A DNA stretch of 37,218 nt from Gammaproteobacteria bacterium (GTDB lineage Bacteria > Pseudomonadota > Gammaproteobacteria > UWMA-0217): assembly GCA_026981985.1 (NCBI GenBank), contig JALSHZ010000144.1, positions 1-37,218 on the forward strand, written 5' to 3'. The notes beneath the pieces are model-generated. The model worked only from the letters and a program-made list of their open reading frames with translations, was not told where the DNA came from and ran no database searches. A program made the translations under genes and the position numbers. Of the stretch, positions 35,746 to 37,218 are shown piece after piece (position 1 is the first letter of the stretch; each line of letters starts with the position of its first letter).

Positions 35746-37113
35746 GTGAAACAGGAACAACATGTCACGTCGGCTGGTGCAGATGCATGCATCAACATGG
35801 GTATATTCACCGATCGACAAGGCAGGATCGATGAAGCCAACAAGGTGTTCGCCGAGACCTTTGGCAGTAAGCCCGCGGCGCTCAGGGGGCAAGGCATCGG
35901 TGAGCTGCTGCACGGTGATGTACCCACTGTCGTATTAGCTGAGATTCTACAGTCGATGCGTCAGCGCCGCGTCTGGATTGGCGCACTTAAATTCTCCGGT
36001 GAGCATGATGGGCGGTGGTTGCAGGTCACTGTTGCGCCGGTAGCTGGTCAGAATGGACGGTTCATCTGGACCTTTGTAGCGGCTGACAATGCCACCATTG
36101 CCGCCACTCAGAAGCGTTATTCACGACTGTCTTCCGGCAAGGAAAAGGTAAAGAAAAATCTATTTGGCAAGCTGCGCGAGCGTGTGCTGAATCTGCCAAT
36201 CGGTCTCAAGATTGGTGGCTTTACCGTACTCTTGAGCACGCTCCTCGCTAGTTTCCTGATCATTGAAGGCCTTTCCACGATAACCACCGTGCTGGATGAC
36301 GATGAGCATCGGCTATTGAGCCGGTACTCGGGTATTGTCGACACGTCGGTTGATAACCTTGGCAGCCGTGCGGCTTCACTGGCCACCCTGGTGGCGTCAT
36401 TGCCCGAAACCGCCGAAGCAATGCGAAACAGGGATAAAGAACTGCTGTTGACGATGTTTTCGCAGGCGTTCGCGAATTTGAAAAAGAACTTTGGCATCCA
36501 GCAGTTCCAATTTCATGTTAGACCAGCAGCATCACTGCTGCGACTTCATAAGCCAGAGAAATCAGGTGATGATCTTTCCGGGTTCAGAAAAACGGTAGTG
36601 GAAGCAAATGCCTCAGGCGAAGTCATCACCGGGCTTGAAAAGGGGCGTGCCGGGTATGGTATTCGCGGTGTGGTGCCAATTATCGATGAAGGGGAGTTTC
36701 TGGGATCGGTTGAATTTGGAACATCGTTTGGTCAGAAATTCTTCGACAGTTTCAAGGAAAAATATGGCGTTGAGGTTGGTTTTTTCGAGCTGCAAGATGG
36801 CTCACTGAGCTTGATTGCATCGACATTTGCACAACAGCCAACACTGTCAGATGAGGCACTTTCCCGCATCATGGCTGGCCAGCTGGTAACCGACAATATG
36901 ATGCTTGCTGGTGTGCCGACAGGGGTTTTGTATCGTCAGTTTAACGATTACTCCGGTAAGCCGATTGGTGTACTTGCTGTTGGCCAGGATCGGACGAGCT
37001 ATATCGATACCTTGTCCGCCATTCGATATCAGAAGCTGACCATCGCTGTCATCGTGGTTCTATTGTCCGCCTTGCTGTCTTACTTGGTTGCACGTAACTA
37101 CTCAGCCCATTAA
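35746..37113 (+). pseudogene. Chemoreceptor-like sensor (PAS, Cache) truncated by an IS66 end
   Basis: The visible 455 residues give a PAS-like domain (about 10-115: GIFTDRQGRIDEANKVFAETFG), a first membrane span (about 155-175), a periplasmic double-Cache-like sensor (about 180-425, with FRKTVVEANASGEVITG and GIRGVVPIIDEGEFLGSVEFG) and a second span (about 430-450). At 37094 the IS66 terminus GTAACTACTCAG begins, and the frame runs only a few codons into it, ending NYSAH then stop. A HAMP and signalling (MCP or kinase) domain should follow and is missing. The GTG start at 35746 has GGGAGAGG upstream; an in-frame TTG at 35674 is less likely. The missing part may lie beyond the IS. Confidence 0.75.
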
Positions 37114-37218
37114 ATCAAAATGGGGTAATTTTCCCGCAAAAACCAACGCCAACGCATCGGATGCACTCAGCCCTTGTTTTCGACAAGTGGATAAATAGCC
37201 CCGAATACGACAAAACAT
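37094..37218 (-). mobile_element. 3' end of an IS66-like insertion sequence (right contig edge)
   Basis: Exact inverted copy of bases 1-125. On the minus strand it encodes the same 38-residue transposase C-terminus, running inward from the contig edge and stopping at 37102-37104. Its terminus GTAACTACTCAG at 37094 interrupts the sensor gene. The preceding 8 bases (GGTTGCAC) differ from those after the left copy (TACGAACT), so the two are separate insertions in opposite orientation. Confidence 0.65.

Overview
The window reads as a metagenome or draft-genome contig from a free-living gammaproteobacterium of about 55-58% GC. I infer this from the gene content: ilvB-ilvN-ilvC-pssA in that order, srkA, gloA, ppsR/ppsA, NarL-type two-component systems and a probable GlyGly-CTERM surface protein. 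A sulfur-oxidising or Chromatiales-like lineage is possible but not shown. Both window ends are the same 125-bp sequence in inverted orientation. It encodes the tail of what looks like an IS66-type transposase, so the assembly probably stopped at two copies of one insertion sequence.

Layout. 1-830: IS66 tail, a palindromic repeat element and gene-free DNA. 830-3454: an unknown small protein, glyoxalase I, a secreted chalcone-isomerase-like protein and an unknown acidic-tailed protein. 3765-8390: branched-chain amino acid genes (acetolactate synthase large and small subunits, ketol-acid reductoisomerase) and phosphatidylserine synthase; a nested pair of repeat elements splits ilvN from ilvC. 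8496-11342: a TPR lipoprotein-like or periplasmic protein, SrkA kinase and a LuxR-type response regulator. 11382-11698: a ParD antitoxin followed by a 17-codon stump of its ParE toxin. 11924-20664: a 7TM sensor kinase, a 1558-residue surface protein transcribed divergently from it, and a second kinase/regulator pair. 20692-26396: HAD/2-phosphoglycerate-kinase-like fusion, PEP synthase and its regulatory kinase/phosphorylase PpsR, all on the minus strand. 26486-29870: a LysR regulator, a 22-codon membrane ORF with a strong ribosome-binding site, a 955-bp non-autonomous mobile element and a DUF302-like protein. 29959-31777: ECF sigma factor, an anti-sigma factor fused to a DsrE domain, and a secreted DsrE paralogue. 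31944-34241: two DUF1538 membrane proteins, a PII-like protein and a CBS-pair protein. 34583-37113: arsenite methyltransferase and a chemoreceptor-like sensor cut off by the IS66 end.

The points most worth following are these. (1) A family of non-autonomous elements whose ends match the IS66 ends at the contig borders, two of them with perfect 8-bp target duplications; the two long copies carry a hairpin with three compensatory base-pair changes. (2) The ppsR-ppsA-HAD/2PGK-kinase-regulator run, which suggests a phosphoglycerate/PEP control module. (3) The sigma/anti-sigma system whose sensor domain is a DsrE fold, with a secreted DsrE partner and a matching ECF-type promoter. (4) The DUF1538-DUF1538-PII-CBS operon. 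(5) The large surface protein bracketed by two NarL-type signalling systems.
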